A DNA stretch of 64,000 nucleotides from Flavobacteriales bacterium. GTDB taxonomy: Bacteria; Bacteroidota; Bacteroidia; Flavobacteriales; Flavobacteriaceae. The notes beneath the pieces are model-generated. The model was given only the letters and a program-made list of their open reading frames with translations. It was not told the origin of the DNA and did not search any database. Location of the stretch: positions 372,001 through 436,000 of the forward strand of contig JAMOUV010000010.1 of NCBI GenBank assembly GCA_027067965.1. Direction: 5' to 3'. Positions 1-9,805 of the stretch are shown in pieces. Position 1 is the stretch's first letter, and the number at the start of each line of letters is the position of its first letter. Position numbers and translations under genes: made by a program.

Positions 1-2109
1 GACAAGAAAAATTTGAATTATTATAAACTCTATTTCGGTTCATATAAACGTTATTATCCTTCTCATTATCATACCGGATATTACCTTACGCGTCATATCA
101 AGCGGCAATACGGAGATAGTATCTGGAACAAAATTGTAAAATCGGCGGCATGGTTTCCTTTGCCCGGGGGTTTTCAATTGAGTTTGTATCGTAATACCAA
201 AAAAACATATAAAACCCTCACATACAACGTTTTGGAACAATTCAAAAATCGAGATTCACTGCTTACATCCGGTGAATCATTGGATTTAATAAAGCGTAAA
301 CGTAAAATTTTTGCGCACGAGTTGTTTCCGGTTTTTACTTCACCTGATACACTTTTGTTTTTACATTACGGGTTTGAGAAGACGCCCGCTATTTATTTGC
401 ATGATTTTTCAAAAGGAGAAAACCGAAAAATAGTTTCCATTCCCGCTTATTATTTTTCGGCTAATAAGAAATATATCGCTTGGACAGAGTTTCGTCCGGA
501 TACGCGTTGGTCCGACCGGATTTATTCTCGGGTTCGGGTCTTCGACCGGCAAACGGGAAAACAATTTTATTTAACCGGCGCAGGTAAATATCAATCACCC
601 GTATTGAGTAAAACCGATGAAGATATATTGGCCGTAGTGCGATATGATTTGGATTTGATACCGCATTTGGAAGTTTGGCAAGTTCCCCGGCAAGAAAAAA
701 TTAAGGATTTGGTGTTTCCGCAATTTGAGAGCATACGCCATCCTTCTTTTGTTTCGGGAGATTCTTTGAGGTTGATATTCAACGGCTTGGTTCAAGGACA
801 GGGAACCGGTACATTTATTACCGATACAACGTCCAAAAAGCCGGAAGAAATATTTCCGCCGGTCATGGAAAATTTGAATTATCCGCAATTATACGGTGAT
901 TATTTATTGTTTCAGAGTGATCCGTCGCAAAAAGATGTGCAAATTTATTCATACCATATCCCCACCCAAAGACGCTATCAATTGACGCATGCCAAATATG
1001 GGGTGAAAACCTTTTCGGTATGGCAGGATACTTTATATTATTCGGTTTATTCCCCCGGTGGCTTTTTTATGGTTAAAAAGAAATTAACTACTGACAATCT
1101 CCCGGTGATGAAAGATTGGCAACCCCGCAAAGAGGCGGATGGGATTGCAAGCGAGTTTCCTGATACCGTTTCCTATAAAATTAAAAAGTTTAATCATTTG
1201 AAATCCTATTTCAATCCGCATTCATGGGCTTATTTTGCTTTTCCCGAAAATGATTCCGTGATATCCGCATCGGTAAATGTGATGATGAATGATGTGTTGG
1301 ACGAGTCGTCTATTTTATGGGGTGCTTCAATAAATAGTGCAGGCGACAGGAATATTTTTGCCCGTATGGAATGGCGGCGTTATTATCCGGTTTTGGGGTT
1401 GGAAGCAAATGCCGTTCAATTACGAAATGATTCACTTCATTTTTACGGAATCCATTCTTATATAAAATTGCCCTTGAATTTCTCTTCGGGTAATTGGTCC
1501 AGGCATTTTACGCCTGAAATAAAAGTTTCCTATTTTACTCGAAACGGAGACAATTATTTTCCTTATGAATTTTCATTTGGTTTTTCGGCTTATCGGCACC
1601 GGGCTTTCCGGCATGTCGGTTCGAGATTTGCATACGGTTTGTCCGGCACATATACGGCCGAAAGAGAAACTGTATCGGAATTCAAACGGGCGGCAGGTTT
1701 TTTGCACTTGCCCGGACCGGGTCGAAACGATTATGTGAGATTCCATTTCGGAACGGAAGAACGAACGGGAAATTTTCATTTCGGAAAAGTTTTGCGACCC
1801 GTAAGAGGCAGCAAATATTTTTTGACATATCGTCATTTGACATCGGCCGGTCTGACTTATCACGCGCCGTTGGCCTATCCCGAAACGGGATGGTTTCGAG
1901 TCGTGTATTTAAAACGTTTACGTTATAAATTATTTGTGGATTTGGCAGTAGCGGACGGCACTAATTTTCAATCGGCGGGATTGCAATTAATCGGCGATTG
2001 GAATCTGTTGGGCATTAAATATGATTTTCCGGTCGGTTTACAAGTGGCGTATGTGCGGCCGTTTGACCGGTGGACTTTTAATTTGGTGATAATGAACATT
2101 ATTCTTTAG
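1..2109 (+). CDS. Propeller/beta-barrel envelope protein, 5' end outside window
   Basis: The frame is open from base 1, so the TTG at 13 is probably internal and the true start lies upstream; about 702 residues are visible. The N-terminal part has a HTGYYLTRHIKRQYG stretch like the end of a gluzincin-type (peptidase MA-like) domain. It is followed by about 300 residues of short beta-strand repeats resembling a TolB/WD40-like propeller, then a C-terminal third rich in alternating aromatic strands that looks like an outer-membrane barrel. Large Bacteroidota proteins of this layout are known, but I know no assigned function. It converges on mazG, overlapping it by 11 bp. The fold is inferred from strand pattern only. 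Confidence 0.6.
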   Translation, partial: DKKNLNYYKLYFGSYKRYYPSHYHTGYYLTRHIKRQYGDSIWNKIVKSAAWFPLPGGFQLSLYRNTKKTYKTLTYNVLEQFKNRDSLLTSGESLDLIKRKRKIFAHELFPVFTSPDTLLFLHYGFEKTPAIYLHDFSKGENRKIVSIPAYYFSANKKYIAWTEFRPDTRWSDRIYSRVRVFDRQTGKQFYLTGAGKYQSPVLSKTDEDILAVVRYDLDLIPHLEVWQVPRQEKIKDLVFPQFESIRHPSFVSGDSLRLIFNGLVQGQGTGTFITDTTSKKPEEIFPPVMENLNYPQLYGDYLLFQSDPSQKDVQIYSYHIPTQRRYQLTHAKYGVKTFSVWQDTLYYSVYSPGGFFMVKKKLTTDNLPVMKDWQPRKEADGIASEFPDTVSYKIKKFNHLKSYFNPHSWAYFAFPENDSVISASVNVMMNDVLDESSILWGASINSAGDRNIFARMEWRRYYPVLGLEANAVQLRNDSLHFYGIHSYIKLPLNFSSGNWSRHFTPEIKVSYFTRNGDNYFPYEFSFGFSAYRHRAFRHVGSRFAYGLSGTYTAERETVSEFKRAAGFLHLPGPGRNDYVRFHFGTEERTGNFHFGKVLRPVRGSKYFLTYRHLTSAGLTYHAPLAYPETGWFRVVYLKRLRYKLFVDLAVADGTNFQSAGLQLIGDWNLLGIKYDFPVGLQVAYVRPFDRWTFNLVIMNIIL

Positions 2110-2881
2110 TATTTTTCTTATGTTCGTTCCACCAATTATCCATTTGTTCCAAACTTAAATTTTTGATATGAGTGCCCGACTTTTCCGCTTGTTCTTCAAT
2201 ATATTCGAAGCGTTTTTTGAATTTTTTATTGATGCGTTCCAATGCGGTTTCCGGATTGATTTTTAGGAAACGGGCATAATTGATCAATGAAAATAATACA
2301 TCGCCCAATTCTTCTTCCATTTTTTTCTTATCGCCGCTTTTTACCGCTTCGTCCAATTCTTCCCATTCTTCGGTTACTTTCTTTTTCACTTCTTCGGGAT
2401 TGTTCCAATCGAAGCCCACTCCGGCTGCTTTTTCTTGCATTCGCATGGCTTTTATCATAGCCGGAAGGGAACGGGGCACGCCTTCCAAAACCGATTTTTT
2501 CCCTTCCTTCATTTTGAGGGCTTCCCAATTGCGTTTGACTTCTTCTTCGTCCGCTACTTTCACATCGCCGTAAATATGCGGATGACGTTTGATTAGTTTG
2601 TCGGAAATATGATTGGCCACATCGGCTATATCGAATTGATTTATTTCTTCGCCCAGTTTGGAATAAAATACGATGTGCAATAAAATATCGCCCAATTCTT
2701 CTTTTATCCGGTCGTAATCTTTGTCGATAATGGCATCCGAAAGTTCATACACTTCTTCAATGGTCAAGTGGCGTAAGCTGTCGAAAGTTTGCTTGCGGTC
2801 CCAGGGACATCCTTTGCGCAAATCGTCCATGATGTCTAACAAACGTCCTATTGCTTTGAGTTTTTCTTCTTTGGTGTGCAT
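2099..2881 (-). CDS. mazG: Nucleoside triphosphate pyrophosphohydrolase MazG
   Basis: MazG hydrolyses (d)NTPs to NMP and pyrophosphate, a house-cleaning role in the cytoplasm. The 260 residues match the usual two-domain length. The first domain carries GCPWD (24-28), EEVYE (42-46) and EELGD (61-65), the metal-binding acidic motifs. A second copy with EELGDVLFSLINYAR lies near residues 190-205. The gene follows the BtuF-like gene with only 2 bp between them, so the two are probably one transcript. Its 3' end overlaps the convergent upstream-numbered gene by 11 bp. Confidence 0.93.
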   Translation of the reverse strand: MHTKEEKLKAIGRLLDIMDDLRKGCPWDRKQTFDSLRHLTIEEVYELSDAIIDKDYDRIKEELGDILLHIVFYSKLGEEINQFDIADVANHISDKLIKRHPHIYGDVKVADEEEVKRNWEALKMKEGKKSVLEGVPRSLPAMIKAMRMQEKAAGVGFDWNNPEEVKKKVTEEWEELDEAVKSGDKKKMEEELGDVLFSLINYARFLKINPETALERINKKFKKRFEYIEEQAEKSGTHIKNLSLEQMDNWWNEHKKNTKE

Positions 2882-2883
2882 TT

Positions 2884-3672
2884 TTAAAGTTTTTTTAGTT
2901 TTTCAAAATAATCGAATGCTTGTAAAGGAAATGCGCCCGTCCATGTAAAAGGTTCACCCTCAACAAATAATATTTTCGAATGAGGAAAAATTCGTTGTGT
3001 TTCTTCCGTATGTTTTTCGGGTTTGAAAGGAAACGGTTCGCTGGAAAGCAACACGGTATCGGGTCGCATTTCGCTAAGTTCTTCCGGTTTCCAGGCGGGA
3101 TAACGGCCCTTGTGCAACGGGGTTAAGTTTTGATAGCCGGCTATTTGTAACATGGTGTCGATAAAAGTTTTCCGGCCGGCGGTCATCCAAGGTTTTTTCC
3201 AAATAAAATACAGGACTTTTTCCGGCGTGTTTCGGTATTTTTTATCGAATTCTTCTTTTTTTTGATTCAATAGTGTGATTAAGTTTTTCGCCCGGGAGGT
3301 GGTGGCTGTCATTTGGCCTATATCTTCAATGAATTTTAAATTATCTTCCCATGTGATAATTTCGCTCACATAAACGGGTGCGATTTTCTTGAGTTCCTCC
3401 ACGATTTCTTTGGTATTTTCTTCTTTATTGGCCAATATTAAATCGGGCTGAAGCGATGCAACGCGCTCTGTTTTAACATCTTTCGTTCCGCCTATAACGG
3501 TTTTTTGATTTTTCCAACCGGGCGGATATTTGCAGAATCGTGTGACGCCTACTACTTCATTGTCGAGACCCAAATACCATAGCAAATGAGTTTGCGAAGG
3601 AAAAAGAGATACGATTCGCTTCGCGGGCTTTGGTAACTGTACGGTTTCTCCTGTGGCGTCTTTTATTATCAT
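2884..3672 (-). CDS. BtuF/FepB-like helical-backbone metal-receptor protein, no signal peptide
   Basis: The 262-residue protein has the PF01497 periplasmic-binding-protein pattern: AKRIVSLFPSQTHLLWYLG near residue 20 and SLQPDLILANKEEN near residue 85. This family normally binds cobalamin, haem or Fe-siderophores outside the membrane for an ABC importer. Here the domain begins at once after Met, with no signal peptide or lipobox, and no permease or ATPase gene is nearby. It is transcribed just ahead of mazG (2 bp gap). A cytoplasmic binding role is possible but unproven. The substrate cannot be read from the sequence. Confidence 0.75.
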   Translation of the reverse strand: MIIKDATGETVQLPKPAKRIVSLFPSQTHLLWYLGLDNEVVGVTRFCKYPPGWKNQKTVIGGTKDVKTERVASLQPDLILANKEENTKEIVEELKKIAPVYVSEIITWEDNLKFIEDIGQMTATTSRAKNLITLLNQKKEEFDKKYRNTPEKVLYFIWKKPWMTAGRKTFIDTMLQIAGYQNLTPLHKGRYPAWKPEELSEMRPDTVLLSSEPFPFKPEKHTEETQRIFPHSKILFVEGEPFTWTGAFPLQAFDYFEKLKKL

Positions 3673-3745
3673 TTTGAAAACTTAATTACAAAGATGCGCA
3701 ATCTCGGAGAATATAAAAAACATTGGATATTTTAAAAAAATATTT

Positions 3746-4531
3746 TTAATTATTCTCCTTCTTTTTTTTCGAAGAAAAATTAAAATAAAGTCCTAAACCA
3801 ATTGTAAACCTAGGGAAATTACTAAAGCATATCGGTTCATTGTTCAATTTTATTTTTTTAAGATATAACATATTGCTGATAAAAAGTGAAATTCTATAAT
3901 AATTATTTCCTAATTCAAGTTTTAATTGTTGTTCCAATAAACCGGCAGGAACATTTCTTAAGTTTATTTCCTCCCCGAATTCACATGGATAATAAACGGT
4001 AATGTAGTTATTCAATATATAACTGGTTCTTACTGAATGTGATACTTGGAAAGATTTATTAGATGTAAAAAAAGCGATTGATGTTTGATTAAAGAATTTA
4101 TGATATTTAATTCTATTATATTCAGTCCTTATTTCCATATTGGAAATATCACCTTTATTGATTAAATTCATATCTCCATATCCGTATCCCATGTATGATT
4201 CTAGTTCAAGATTTTTACCTAAAGGGAAATAAACACCGGTGGCTCCATTAAAATATCCGCCAAGGTATGGAGATAAATAATTGAGAATTGTTGCCCCTCC
4301 GCTTACTGCCAGATGGTTGGTTAAAGAATGGGCTACATTAACGTTCAAAAAAAATCCGTCTATTAATAGATCTTGGGCAGCTAAAGAGACATCCAAATGA
4401 GTTTCTTTGGCATTTGTAAATGTATGTACATATTGCGGGTCAATAACATATTCTACGGATCCACATGCATTTAAAAATATGAGCATGAAAATTGATAAAA
4501 AAGCGCTGATAAATGATTTTTTGGTTTTCAT
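3746..4531 (-). CDS. Hypothetical lipoprotein, AT-rich gene
   Basis: The 261-residue product starts with a basic stretch, a hydrophobic core and the lipobox LNAC with Cys23, so it should be a lipoprotein. The rest is strand-rich (for example GNNYYRISLFISNMLYL) and ends near GLGLYFNFSSKKKKENN, which suggests a small barrel-like or outer-membrane-associated protein. I recognise no family. The gene and its flanks are visibly richer in A and T than the genes on both sides and use AT-ending codons, which may mean recent acquisition or relaxed selection. It lies alone between the mazG pair and ruvB. Confidence 0.65.
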   Translation of the reverse strand: MKTKKSFISAFLSIFMLIFLNACGSVEYVIDPQYVHTFTNAKETHLDVSLAAQDLLIDGFFLNVNVAHSLTNHLAVSGGATILNYLSPYLGGYFNGATGVYFPLGKNLELESYMGYGYGDMNLINKGDISNMEIRTEYNRIKYHKFFNQTSIAFFTSNKSFQVSHSVRTSYILNNYITVYYPCEFGEEINLRNVPAGLLEQQLKLELGNNYYRISLFISNMLYLKKIKLNNEPICFSNFPRFTIGLGLYFNFSSKKKKENN

Positions 4532-4679
4532 TGGACATATATTTGTTAATTTATAAATTAAATTTATAAAAAAAAATTTTATTTAGCATTGAGAAATGAA
4601 ATTTTAAGTAAAAAAATTATCCTGTAAACCGAAGTATTAAAAAATTCGGAATGATTAGCTAATTAGGTAAATATTGCAA

Positions 4680-4725
4680 TAAAAAGAGGACAGGTTTTAT
4701 GCAACTTGTTTTAGAATAATCCTCT
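4680..4725 (-). terminator. Candidate terminator after ruvB
   Basis: On the minus strand, AGAGGA (4720-4725, in the last ruvB codons) can pair with TCCTCT (4685-4690), followed directly by a T run (4681-4684). The loop is long (29 nt), so this is a weak candidate for the end of the ricT-gldH-PBP-ruvB transcript. Confidence 0.3.
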
Positions 4726-5727
4726 CGGTTTGCCGGGAGTCCGTCCGAGATGTTCATAACCGCGCAGGGTTACTTCCCGGCCGCGAGGTGTTCGTTTTAA
4801 AAAACCTTCTTGAATCAGGAAGGGTTCATATACTTCTTCGATGGTTTCCGCATTTTCGCCAACGGCGGTGGCTAAGGTATTTAATCCTACGGGTCCTCCG
4901 CCGAATTTATCAATGATGGTTAATAGGATTTTATTGTCCATTTCGTCGAGTCCGTATTCATCGACATGAAGCGCTTTGAGGGCGTATTTGGCGATTTTCA
5001 AATCGATGGTTCCGTCGCCTTTGATTTCGGCAAAATCACGAACACGTCTAAGCAGGGCGTTGGCAATACGAGGAGTTCCCCTGCTGCGTCGCGCAATTTC
5101 GACTGCGGCATCATCATGGATAGGGACTTGCAAGATATTTGCGCTCCGCTTGATGATTTTGGCCAGTAAATTTTTGTTATAATAATTCAACCGGGCCGTA
5201 ATTCCGAATCGGGCACGCATCGGAGCGGTCAGGAGCCCCGAACGGGTAGTGGCACCGATGAGTGTAAAGGGTTCGAGATTGATTTGTACACTTCGGGCAT
5301 TGGGTCCCGTTTCGATAAGAATATCGATTTTGTAGTCTTCCATGGCCGAATAAAGATATTCTTCCACCACGGGTGAAAGCCGGTGAATTTCATCGATAAA
5401 CAGTACGTCACGCGGTTCGAGGGAGGTCAGTAGGCCGGCCAAATCCCCGGGTTTGTCCAGTACGGGGCCGGATGTGGTTTTGATGCTGACGCCCAATTCA
5501 TTAGCCAATATGTGAGCCAGTGTGGTTTTGCCCAGTCCGGGCGGGCCGTGAAACAATGTATGATCCAAGGCATCGCCCCGGCGGTTGGCGGCTTCGACAA
5601 AAATTTTAAGGTTCTCGATGATTTGTTCTTGTCCCGTAAAATCGGAAAAAGTTAAGGGCCGGAGTTTTTTTTCAAACTCCAGTGCATCGGGATCCCAATT
5701 TTGTTTGTTCGGCCTGTGAAAATCCAT
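4711..5727 (-). CDS. ruvB: Holliday junction branch migration ATPase RuvB
   Basis: RuvB is the hexameric AAA+ motor that drives branch migration with RuvA. The 338 residues are the normal length. Walker [10 protein letters not shown] is at 61-69, Walker [10 protein letters not shown] near 111-119, and the sensor/arginine-finger region [14 protein letters not shown] near 165-178. The C-terminal winged helix ends with [11 protein letters not shown]. It starts 2 bp after the penicillin-binding-protein stop, so it is the last gene of the ricT-gldH-PBP operon. No ruvA or ruvC lies in the window. Confidence 0.97.
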   Translation of the reverse strand: MDFHRPNKQNWDPDALEFEKKLRPLTFSDFTGQEQIIENLKIFVEAANRRGDALDHTLFHGPPGLGKTTLAHILANELGVSIKTTSGPVLDKPGDLAGLLTSLEPRDVLFIDEIHRLSPVVEEYLYSAMEDYKIDILIETGPNARSVQINLEPFTLIGATTRSGLLTAPMRARFGITARLNYYNKNLLAKIIKRSANILQVPIHDDAAVEIARRSRGTPRIANALLRRVRDFAEIKGDGTIDLKIAKYALKALHVDEYGLDEMDNKILLTIIDKFGGGPVGLNTLATAVGENAETIEEVYEPFLIQEGFLKRTPRGREVTLRGYEHLGRTPGKPRGLF

Positions 5728-5729
5728 AA

Positions 5730-8027
5730 TTATAAATCTTCCAATGGTGATTCTTCTTCTTGTGAGTCAGATTTATTGTTTTTGTTACTACAATCCAAAT
5801 TAATGTCCACCCCTTGGGGACGTTTAAACGCTTTGTTGGAAATGCCCAATTCTTTGTCGGCATAATTCTTTTTCATATAAAGCGCCCAAATAGGAAGGGC
5901 CATGGTGGCTCCCTGACCGTAAGCAATGCTTTTGAAATGCACGGACCGGTCTTCACCTCCAACCCAAACGCCTGTAACCAGGTTGGGCACATAGCCGATA
6001 AACCAACCGTCGGATTGATTTTGGGTTGTTCCCGTTTTACCTGCTATTGGATTTTTAAATGCATAAGGGTAGCCGGTAACCACGCGTTTATATACCGGAC
6101 TGTTTTTCATAAACGAATGCCGTAATCGCGAACCGGAACCGTATTGGGTTACGCCTTCCAATAGATTGGTGACCACGTAGGAAATTTGCGGACTCAATAC
6201 GTCTCGTGTCACGGGTTTGTATTCATAAAGAATGCGTCCGTTTTTATCTTCGATTCGTAAAATAAATACCGGTTGAATATATTGTCCTTGGTTGGCAAAT
6301 GTATTAAAAGCGCCTACCATTTCATATAATTTGATATCGGGGGTTCCTAGGGCAATGGAAGGCGCATAAGGAATTTCGCTTTTGATACCCATTTTCTTTA
6401 CCAAATCGATAACGGGTTTCGGTCCGACCATATCAATCAACCGGGCGGTAATCACATTAACCGAGTTGGCCAGGGCTTCTTTCAGCGTAAGCCAACCGCC
6501 GTATTGACCGCCGGCATTCTTGGGTGTCCACGATTTGATTAATCCCCATCGTCCTTTTTTGATGGTATAAGGTGTGTTGGGGAAGGTATCACAGGGCGAA
6601 AGGTGTTTTTGGGCAATAGCGGTGGCATAAACAAAGGGTTTGAATGTGGAGCCCACTTGGCGCGCTCCTTGGTCCACATGGTCGTATTTAAAATGTTTGT
6701 AATCAATGCCGCCTACCCATGCTTTGATAAATCCGGTGGATGGTTCCATGGACATTAAACCCGTACGCAGGAAGGATTTATAATAACGAATGCTATCGTA
6801 GGGGGTCATGACGGTGTCGATGTCGCCATTCCAGGAAAAAATTCGCATTTTTTGTCTCACAAAGAAACTTTTTTTGATGGAATCTTCCTGGATGCCCGCT
6901 TTTTTCATCGATTTCCATCTATCGGATTGGCGCATGGCCTTGTCCATGAGTTTTTTAATTTGTTTTTCGGTTAAATCGACAAAGGGGAAAGTTTTATTTT
7001 TTTTGCCTTGGCGGAAAAATTCTTTTTGCAAGTTTTCCATATGTTCGGCTACGGCCAATTCGGCATTTCGCTGCAGACGGGAATCTACCGAAGTGTAGAT
7101 TTTCAATCCGTCGGTGTAGATATTATAATAAGAACCGTCGGGTTTGGGATTTTCTTTGGCCCATTTTTTCATAAATCTTCTTACTCTTTCGCGGAAATAG
7201 GTGGCAATTCCGGTATTGTGTAATTCCGGCGAGTAATTGAGCCGCAGAGGAAGTTTTTGGAGCGAATCTTTTTCTTGTTCCGTGATGAATCCGTTGCGGT
7301 ACATTTGTTTGAACACAACATTTCTTCGCTGTTTGACCAATTCGGGACGTTTCAAGGGATTGTAAAGTGATGAATTTTTTAACATGCCGACAAGCATCGC
7401 TACTTCGTCGAGGTCTAAATCCTGGGGTTCTTTGCCGAAGTAGATCCGGGATGCCGAGCGAATACCCACGGCTTGGTGTCCCCAGTCATAGGTGTTCATG
7501 TACATGGTGATGATTTCGTCTTTGGTATATTGTCTTTCGAGCCGGGCGGCAATAACGATTTCTTTTATTTTTTGAAGAATCCGTTCAAAAATGTTTTTGG
7601 ATCCTTCTTTGTGGAAAATAAGTTTGGCCAATTGTTGGGTGATGGTGCTACCGCCGCCTTTTTTTCCCAAAAACACAAAAGCCCTCACGGTTGATTTGGC
7701 ATCGATTCCGGGATGGTCATAAAATCTTTCGTCTTCGGTGGATACCAAGGCATTGACCAGATTAGGCGGTAATTCTTCGTAGGTGACGGGTGTGCGGTTT
7801 TGTTTGAAGAATTTGCCCAAAGTTTGTCCGTCGGACGAAATAATTTCGGTAGCCAAGGATGTTTTCGGATTTTCCAGTTCTTCAAAGCCGGGCATATGCC
7901 CGAGCCATCCTTGAGCGGCCATCCAAAAAAGGAAAATAACGGCTCCTACGGCTAAAAAGAATAAGAACCAAAGTTTAATGACATAAGATGTAAATGACGT
8001 ATTTTTATCTGATGTTTTCTTTTTCAT
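5730..8027 (-). CDS. Bifunctional class A penicillin-binding protein (PBP1A type)
   Basis: The product polymerises and cross-links peptidoglycan at the inner membrane. After a short cytoplasmic tail and one membrane helix (about 17-38) comes the GT51 glycosyltransferase, with [10 protein letters not shown] (96-105) and [11 protein letters not shown] (125-135). The transpeptidase follows, with STFK catalytic Ser460, SVN (522-524) and KTGT (664-667). The length of 765 residues is normal. The start overlaps the end of gldH by 23 bp and ruvB follows after 2 bp, so expression is tied to both. The Asp/Glu/Asn-rich tail has no assigned function. Confidence 0.95.
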   Translation of the reverse strand: MKKKTSDKNTSFTSYVIKLWFLFFLAVGAVIFLFWMAAQGWLGHMPGFEELENPKTSLATEIISSDGQTLGKFFKQNRTPVTYEELPPNLVNALVSTEDERFYDHPGIDAKSTVRAFVFLGKKGGGSTITQQLAKLIFHKEGSKNIFERILQKIKEIVIAARLERQYTKDEIITMYMNTYDWGHQAVGIRSASRIYFGKEPQDLDLDEVAMLVGMLKNSSLYNPLKRPELVKQRRNVVFKQMYRNGFITEQEKDSLQKLPLRLNYSPELHNTGIATYFRERVRRFMKKWAKENPKPDGSYYNIYTDGLKIYTSVDSRLQRNAELAVAEHMENLQKEFFRQGKKNKTFPFVDLTEKQIKKLMDKAMRQSDRWKSMKKAGIQEDSIKKSFFVRQKMRIFSWNGDIDTVMTPYDSIRYYKSFLRTGLMSMEPSTGFIKAWVGGIDYKHFKYDHVDQGARQVGSTFKPFVYATAIAQKHLSPCDTFPNTPYTIKKGRWGLIKSWTPKNAGGQYGGWLTLKEALANSVNVITARLIDMVGPKPVIDLVKKMGIKSEIPYAPSIALGTPDIKLYEMVGAFNTFANQGQYIQPVFILRIEDKNGRILYEYKPVTRDVLSPQISYVVTNLLEGVTQYGSGSRLRHSFMKNSPVYKRVVTGYPYAFKNPIAGKTGTTQNQSDGWFIGYVPNLVTGVWVGGEDRSVHFKSIAYGQGATMALPIWALYMKKNYADKELGISNKAFKRPQGVDINLDCSNKNNKSDSQEEESPLEDL

Positions 8028-8529
8028 TCGGGTGATTTTTTACAGGTTCAACAATCAGTCCAATTTTAACGATTCCGGGTAGATATTCATCCCCTTCAGT
8101 CCGGTCTATTCGTCGCGTAGCGGGTTCTAATGATACGGTTATTTTTTTATTTTTTTCAAGTTTTATATTTGTTTTATACACCAGTAAATTTTCCACGGAG
8201 TTGCGTATTTTTTTTCCGAGCCATCGACCGTGTCCGTCTGTCATGAGGTATTCCAGCGTATCGACGGTCAATTTGTTGTCTTGTTTGGTTTTGGCAATAA
8301 TAAAAATATTGTTATAAGGATATTCTTCGGTATTTTCCAAGTAAAAATAAAGATTTTTGACGCCATCGTCAGGAGAAACAAATTCGAATGAAACGGTATC
8401 ATTCCGGTGCCATATTTTGTCATCAAACGACTTGAATGACTGGAATTCATAGATTCTTCCGGAACATGCGATGACAAGCAATAATAATATAAATTTAATT
8501 AGGTGTATTATTTTTCTTTTGCTTTGCAT
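8005..8529 (-). CDS. gldH: Gliding motility lipoprotein GldH
   Basis: The 174-residue protein has a signal sequence and lipobox ending at Cys22 (VIAC). Its body matches GldH: NDTVSFEF near 45, NTEEYPYNNIFIIAK near 67-81, and DTLEYLMTDGHGRWLGK near 90-106. GldH is a periplasm-facing lipoprotein needed for gliding and secretion in Flavobacterium johnsoniae, and is also kept in non-gliding Bacteroidota. It overlaps ricT upstream (35 bp) and the PBP downstream (23 bp), the gene order seen in many Flavobacteriia. No other gld or spr genes lie in the window, so motility cannot be concluded. Confidence 0.88.
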   Translation of the reverse strand: MQSKRKIIHLIKFILLLLVIACSGRIYEFQSFKSFDDKIWHRNDTVSFEFVSPDDGVKNLYFYLENTEEYPYNNIFIIAKTKQDNKLTVDTLEYLMTDGHGRWLGKKIRNSVENLLVYKTNIKLEKNKKITVSLEPATRRIDRTEGDEYLPGIVKIGLIVEPVKNHPNEKENIR

Positions 8530-9760
8530 GGGTTTTCTTTCGTCTTTGATTACGGCGTTTATTATTTTTGCTATGAGCTGCTTGTTTTTGATTTTTGTTA
8601 TGATTGGATTTCCTTTTCTTTTTATTTTTTTTCTTGGTCTTTTTTACTTCATCAAATCGTGTTAAGCTGTCAAAATCGGTTTGTGTGGAATGTGAAGTAA
8701 TATCCACCGGCGTTTCCAATTTCAATTCATCGGCATAAATTTCCAAGGGGGCGGATTTTTTATTTTGTTTATTGAGTTCGATAATTTCATTTACTTGTTC
8801 CAAGTCGAGTTTATAAATCATACTGGCATGTTCTTCGTCGGTATAGGCATACCAAATCATTTTTTTGAATACATCTACTTTTACCGATTTGGCCTGACCC
8901 TTTTCGGTGGATAACAGCAAATTGGTATCCGGAAATTCGGTAAGGGCCGATTTGTATGCATCCAGTTCGAAATTCAAGCAACATTTAAGTTTTCCGCATT
9001 GTCCGGTGAGTTTTGAAGGGTTGATAGCAAGTTGTTGATATTTAGCGGCTTGCGTGCTTACGCTACGAAAATCGGTAAACCATCCCGAGCAGCAAAGTTC
9101 TCTTCCGCAACTGCCTATTCCACCCAGGCGAGCGGCTTCTTGCCGGTATCCGATTTGGCGCATTTCAATACGGGTGGAGAATTCTTTGGCTAAGATTTTA
9201 ATGAGTTCCCTGAAATCCACGCGGTCTTCGGCCGTGTAATAAAAGGTTACTTTGGAGCCGTCGGCTTGGTATTCCACATCGGAAATTTTCATAATTAATC
9301 CCAAATCCCGGGCAATTTTTCTGGCGCGAAGTTTTACATCTTCTTCTTTGTTGCGAAGTTGGTGCCACAAATCAATTTCCTTTTGTTTGGCGGCGCGATA
9401 AACTTGTTTGAAATCTTCAGGATTTTTCGAGAGTTTTTTTTCATTCATCAAAAGCCGGGCGGTATCGCCTACAGCCGAAATTACTCCCAAGTCATATCCT
9501 TTTTCCGCTTCGACCAATACGGGCATGCCGACGTAATAACCCGGTTTGGCGATATGATAAATTTCTTTTCGGGTATTTTTAAATCTCACTTCTACAAAAG
9601 GAAAAAAATCTTCTTGAGAAGGAGAAGGTATTTTACTGAAGATATCAAAAACAGTGAGTTTATTCGTGCCATTCAGGTCGCAGGTGCCTGCATAAATGCA
9701 TGTCTGACACGAGGTGGCTGAAGTGCAATAGTCCAACGTCTGTAAGTTATTCTTTTCCAT
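8495..9760 (-). CDS. ricT: PSP1-domain protein, RicT/YaaT homologue
   Basis: RicT in Bacillus is a Fe-S-binding partner of RicA and RicF that acts with RNase Y in RNA processing; in Bacteroidota its role is not established. The 421 residues contain the PSP1 core with the two Cys motifs CGRELCC (218-224) and CGKLKCC (255-261). An extra N-terminal Cys group (12, 18, 21, 27) could also hold metal. The C-terminal 50 residues are a Lys/Arg/Asn-rich tail, suggesting nucleic-acid contact. It heads the operon with gldH, PBP and ruvB. Confidence 0.88.
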   Translation of the reverse strand: MEKNNLQTLDYCTSATSCQTCIYAGTCDLNGTNKLTVFDIFSKIPSPSQEDFFPFVEVRFKNTRKEIYHIAKPGYYVGMPVLVEAEKGYDLGVISAVGDTARLLMNEKKLSKNPEDFKQVYRAAKQKEIDLWHQLRNKEEDVKLRARKIARDLGLIMKISDVEYQADGSKVTFYYTAEDRVDFRELIKILAKEFSTRIEMRQIGYRQEAARLGGIGSCGRELCCSGWFTDFRSVSTQAAKYQQLAINPSKLTGQCGKLKCCLNFELDAYKSALTEFPDTNLLLSTEKGQAKSVKVDVFKKMIWYAYTDEEHASMIYKLDLEQVNEIIELNKQNKKSAPLEIYADELKLETPVDITSHSTQTDFDSLTRFDEVKKTKKKNKKKRKSNHNKNQKQAAHSKNNKRRNQRRKKTHAKQKKNNTPN

Positions 9761-9766
9761 AACCTA

Positions 9767-9774
9767 CAAAAATA
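9767..9774 (-). promoter_or_regulatory. Candidate -7 box for the ricT operon
   Basis: The minus strand reads TATTTTTG, a full match to TAnnTTTG, seven bases upstream of the ricT ATG. No clear -33 TTTG is seen at the expected spacing. If it is used, the leader would be nearly absent. Confidence 0.35.
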
Positions 9775-9805
9775 CATTAATTTTCGCTGACTAGAAAAAT
9801 GAGTT

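Noticed and set aside
1-2109. Start of the first gene at TTG 13
   Set aside because: The frame is open to base 1 and no ribosome-binding or promoter signal is visible, so the gene is cut by the window edge.
8005-8529. A gliding-motility (type IX secretion) gene cluster
   Set aside because: Only gldH is present; no other gld, spr or por machinery gene is found, and gldH occurs alone in this housekeeping context in related genomes.
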